DNA of 64,000 bases from Papilionanthe hookeriana x Papilionanthe teres. Its lineage: Eukaryota; Streptophyta; Magnoliopsida; Asparagales; Orchidaceae. Both the position numbers and the translations under genes were made by a program. Every line of letters starts with the position of its first letter. Positions within the stretch are counted from its first letter, which is position 1. The stretch covers positions 139,239,665 through 139,303,664 of the forward strand of contig CM040424.1 of assembly GCA_022702705.1 (NCBI GenBank), read 5' to 3'. This document shows, piece by piece, positions 61,216 through 64,000 of the stretch. The notes under the pieces were generated by a model. That model saw nothing but the letters and a program-made list of their open reading frames with translations. It had not been told where the DNA came from and ran no database searches.

Positions 61216-62326
61216 CTACCGGGTCCCTTTTTCACGAGTCCCCTTTATCGTAGTAGCACTTTCTTCAGATTCAAGTCTCCTAGCGAGACTTTTTTTCTTG
61301 GGCTGTTGTTTCAATCTCAACTGCCCAGTAGTGGGACGCCATACCATCCTTCTAGCAGCAGAAGGTCTAGGACCAGATGGTCCGTCAGCCAAATGCTGGA
61401 AGGTGGTATCCTCCCTAATCTGTAATCCCGAGACGACGACATGGCGGACTAGCCTTCATTCTTTTACTTGGCTTTTCTGTCATGATGGCGGGTTCTACTC
61501 GGGGCCCAAGACGGGATTTGACCGGCACCCGCCCTATCCTTCGTAGAATCTCCGATACGGGGCAGTTTTCCTTCTTTGCTAACTTTTCTACCAAAGTTTG
61601 CAGTCGAGCAAACGGCGTAGTTCTAGTCCTTTTCTTGCGGCTATCGTTGTAATATGCGGGCCGAGGTAATGTGGCAGCAATCTTGCGAACATTTTCCTCG
61701 TCCTCCGCGGCGGAGAGGGGATGGAACCTGCTTCCTCCCAAAAGTGGTATGTATTCAGGAAGCGGTGTATATTCTGGCAGTGGTGTATATTCAGGCAGTT
61801 CTGGGATTTCCTCCAGGAAAGCAATTTCAGCGGCTCTAGCTTCTCTGGCGATCCTTCTACTTTTGTTTCTTCTTTGGGTCCTTGTCAGTGATGGAATCTT
61901 TGAACTGGACCCGATTTCGAAAACAGAAGGTCTTACAGGAAGATCTGTACCCTCCACGGTAACAGGTTTACCATAATGCTGGATTTCTTTCCCCTTTAAT
62001 TTAGCGAAAGTCGGGGTAGGTGCAGAAACAACTAGACTAGTGGGGGTAGTAAGAACAGTCCTCCTGCGAACAGCAGTACTCCTCTCAGTCGGGATCCTTT
62101 GCAGGGGAGGAAACTCTTGATTCGACCTAAGGTTGAACTCAAGCAGCGGCTTCTCGCCTTCGGATACCTTGTTCGTCGCTGCAAAGAGGGAGACGTCGGT
62201 GATCTTGACATTCGTGTTTTCAAATCCTTGCACAAATCGGATGATCCCATTGTCGGGCAGCTCATCCTTATAGACAGCGAAGTCCAATCCGTTGGTGAAG
62301 GAGAAAATCAGCTTTGGGGCTTCCAT
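61216..62326 (-). pseudogene. Element 2 ORF1, upstream of gag, unknown function
   Basis: Open for about 300 codons from MEAPKLIFSFTNG (ATG 62324-62326), then frame-shifted near 61440, ending about 61216. An N-terminal hydrophobic module of about 50 residues is followed by a Ser/Thr/Pro-rich stretch, then 'TRTQRRNKSRRIAREARAAE', then a short proline repeat (three 'LPEYxPL' units), then 'YYNDSRKKRTRTTPFARLQ' and a helix-rich end. No enzyme motif is seen. Its position ahead of gag is characteristic of Ogre. It is the more complete of the two copies. Confidence 0.78.
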
Positions 62327-62834
62327 TTCTGCAAGGTAGATTCTGGTTGTCAGTCCCAAGTTATGCTTCTTTTCTTTAGGACGAAAAGAAAGGAATTGAA
62401 AAAGAGTCCGAACTCATTCTTGTTCATGTATTTATAAGAAGGAATCATTTGTTAAAAGAATCATTTATTAGAGGGTTCGTTTATTTAGAACGGAATGTTC
62501 AAAGGTGTAGAGAAGGTAAGGAATCCGATTCGTAGTTGGAAAGGAGAAGAAAGTCTTATGCAAGACTTCTCGACTCGAAGGATCACTCCTAAACTAACAC
62601 CTATCGGGGTCCACCCCACCTCGTAAATGAGGTAAAAGGATCTCGGAACCTCTCTGTTTAGGGGTGTCTAAACAAATGGCTCCTAAATCCGAGAGAATGT
62701 TGGCTATACTTGTCCAAGGTAGAAATGAACATAGTATTCCAACGGAAAGAAGGGTAGTTTGACCCATTAAGGACATTGATACACTACCGATTTTTGAAAG
62801 CAGAATTATCTGATTATAATGGAGAGAGGAATTG
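62327..62834 (-). other. Element 2 untranslated leader
   Basis: Counterpart of 30807-31312, about 500 bp, closely similar. No gene seen. Confidence 0.6.
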
Positions 62835-62852
62835 TCCCCAGCGGAGTCGCCG
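62835..62852 (-). other. Primer binding site of element 2 (tRNA-Arg-like)
   Basis: Same site as in element 1, except that the first base of the expected TGG is changed (reads CGG on the minus strand). The 'cagaag' of element 1 reads 'cgtaaa' here, a CAG-type difference that may be a base-call error. Confidence 0.78.
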
Positions 62853-62857
62853 TAAAT

Positions 62858-64000
62858 TGTCGGCATATTTTTAGGTTGTGTGTTTTATTTTGAAAAGGGG
62901 TCGCCTACCGTAAGTTGTCGGCAAATTTTTAATTTAATTTAAATAAATAATTTTGAAAAGTAGTATTTGATTTTGAAAATAATTTTAATTTGAAGGTTTT
63001 AAGATATGAGATTAAACCGATCTCACATCCCAAATAGTTTATATAAACGAGCACCGCACCACAAACCGTGTATCTATCCCTAAGGATAGACACACTGCTT
63101 GATGGTGGGGCTCGATTAGATAAACTAGAAGATTTATGACATCCGTTTGGTCTACGAACCAATTTTATAAGCCGACAAATTCCCCTGCTTAATATGAAGG
63201 CATTAAACAGGGTTTATATTACCTGGGTTCTTTAAAATTCCCTATAAGGGCAAGCCCCTATAGTTAATTACATCTTAAGTGACGGGAATTACCTAAGAAA
63301 ACTCTCGATAATAATCAATAATTCTGCTCTCAAGAATTTTAAAGTTTAAGTTTTCAAGGGATTGAATTTTGGAATTTCAATAGGGAATGGATCAAATTTG
63401 GAACAATTTATTTTAGGAATTCAAAGGAAGAAAAGTAGGAGAAATTACAGATTCGAAGCAAAGTTCGGTAATTTCCCGACTATTCTATTGTTTGGCTTGA
63501 ATTTAGGAAAGTCCTAATGTTTATTTAATGTTTTGATCTTGCCAATTTTAATTAATTAGGACTTATGTTCGTATGATAAAATCATACAAATAGCCTGGAA
63601 GATGTGAGGGTTTATGTCGTATCGGACGACTACCTCGGAATCCTAAGACCGGTTAGGGCTTAATTTACATAACATGATTATGCAAATGCCTAACGAAGAG
63701 TTGAAGATTTATGTTGCACTAGGCAAACTACCTCGAAGTCCTATGGCTTTGTTATTTAATTCTAGGAAAGTTTTGCTGAAGTAGACTCAGGTTTTGCTGA
63801 TGACGATGGCCGTGCTGCCCACCATGCTCCGAGCTCCTTATTGTTGCAGAGTTTTAGTTTTAGAAGTCATAAATCAGGGGATGAGAAAACTGTTTTGGTT
63901 TAGAGAAAATCTTAATTTCCAAGTGTTTTCAATATTTTAATTAAAATAAATCTTAAAGTTGATTATAACAACACCGGTTAAGATCCCACGGTTCCATCCT
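62858..64000 (-). repeat. Element 2 5' LTR, partial
   Basis: Begins TGTCGGCATATTTTTAGG and matches 42431-43573 closely to the window end. The remaining 6.3 kb or so is outside. Confidence 0.92.

Larger units (their letters stand above)
42431..64000 (-). mobile_element. Element 2: Tat/Ogre-type LTR retrotransposon with ALKBH ORF (5' LTR cut by window end)
   Basis: Same family and same orientation as element 1. The 3' LTR (42431-49920) and the 12.9-kb internal region are complete, and the first 1143 bp (+ strand) of the 5' LTR are in view. The gene order is identical to element 1. The RT region is intact over 447 codons, the integrase retains all three catalytic acidic residues, and the 3' ORF keeps the AlkB iron ligands. 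It is the better reference copy of the two. Frame breaks remain in ORF1, gag, the second RNase H, the integrase N-terminus and the ALKBH ORF. Confidence 0.93.

Noticed and set aside
63960..64000. The window ends at almost the same LTR position where it begins (near 'ggttccatc')
   Set aside because: It follows from two LTR copies happening to be cut about 64 kb apart. The two ends come from different LTR lineages, so this is not a circular or tandem unit.

Overview
The window is nuclear DNA from a land plant with a large, retrotransposon-packed genome. I see no host gene, rRNA, tRNA or bacterial-type gene. Almost everything is LTR retrotransposon of the Ty3/gypsy superfamily, Tat/Ogre lineage, all on the minus strand. 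The evidence is a pol order of protease, reverse transcriptase, RNase H, a second (archaeal-like) RNase H and integrase, an extra ORF upstream of gag, and a primer binding site that looks complementary to plant tRNA-Arg. The species cannot be named from this.

Layout on the + strand. 1-6097 is a diverged LTR of a related element, cut by the window edge. 6098-10089 is AT-rich and mostly uninformative, with one decayed plant transposon-protein domain on the minus strand at 9576-9899. 10090-10911 and 38688-42430 are two pieces of one older, more distant LTR. Element 1 (10912-38681, about 27.8 kb, LTRs of about 7.3 kb, flanked by a TACACT duplication) sits inside it. Element 2 (42431 to beyond 64000) is a second member of the same family: complete 3' LTR (42431-49920), complete internal region (49921-62857) and the start of the 5' LTR (62858-64000).

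Read in element direction (high to low coordinate), each internal region holds: a tRNA-Arg-like PBS; a leader; ORF1 of unknown function; gag with a coiled-coil-like N-terminus, capsid-type region and CHHC zinc knuckle; an aspartic protease; reverse transcriptase with YVDD; RNase H; a second RNase H; a DD35E integrase; then an extra 3' ORF of about 483 codons; then a 3' untranslated region with an 83-bp tandem array and AT-rich palindromic repeats; then a polypurine-like tract and the 3' LTR.

The most notable discovery is the 3' ORF. Its C-terminal half is recognisably an AlkB-type 2-oxoglutarate/Fe(II) dioxygenase of the plant ALKBH9/ALKBH10 type (RNA m6A demethylase family), with the HxD pair, the distal His and a 2-oxoglutarate-binding Arg visible. 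It occupies the same place in both elements, so it is element cargo and not a chance host insertion. Its N-terminus resembles that of ORF1, suggesting it arose by ORF1 duplication plus capture of an ALKBH domain. An element that carries its own m6A eraser is an attractive hypothesis, since m6A erasure is known to affect retrotransposon mobilisation in plants.

Most reading frames are broken, but the breaks are not random. Where copies can be compared, CTG/CAG (and CCAGG) sites in one copy appear as CG, CCG, CTCG or CGAG in another, often with a one-base length change. This looks like systematic base-calling error at CHG-methylated cytosines, so many frameshifts may be artefacts and the elements may be younger and more intact than they look.
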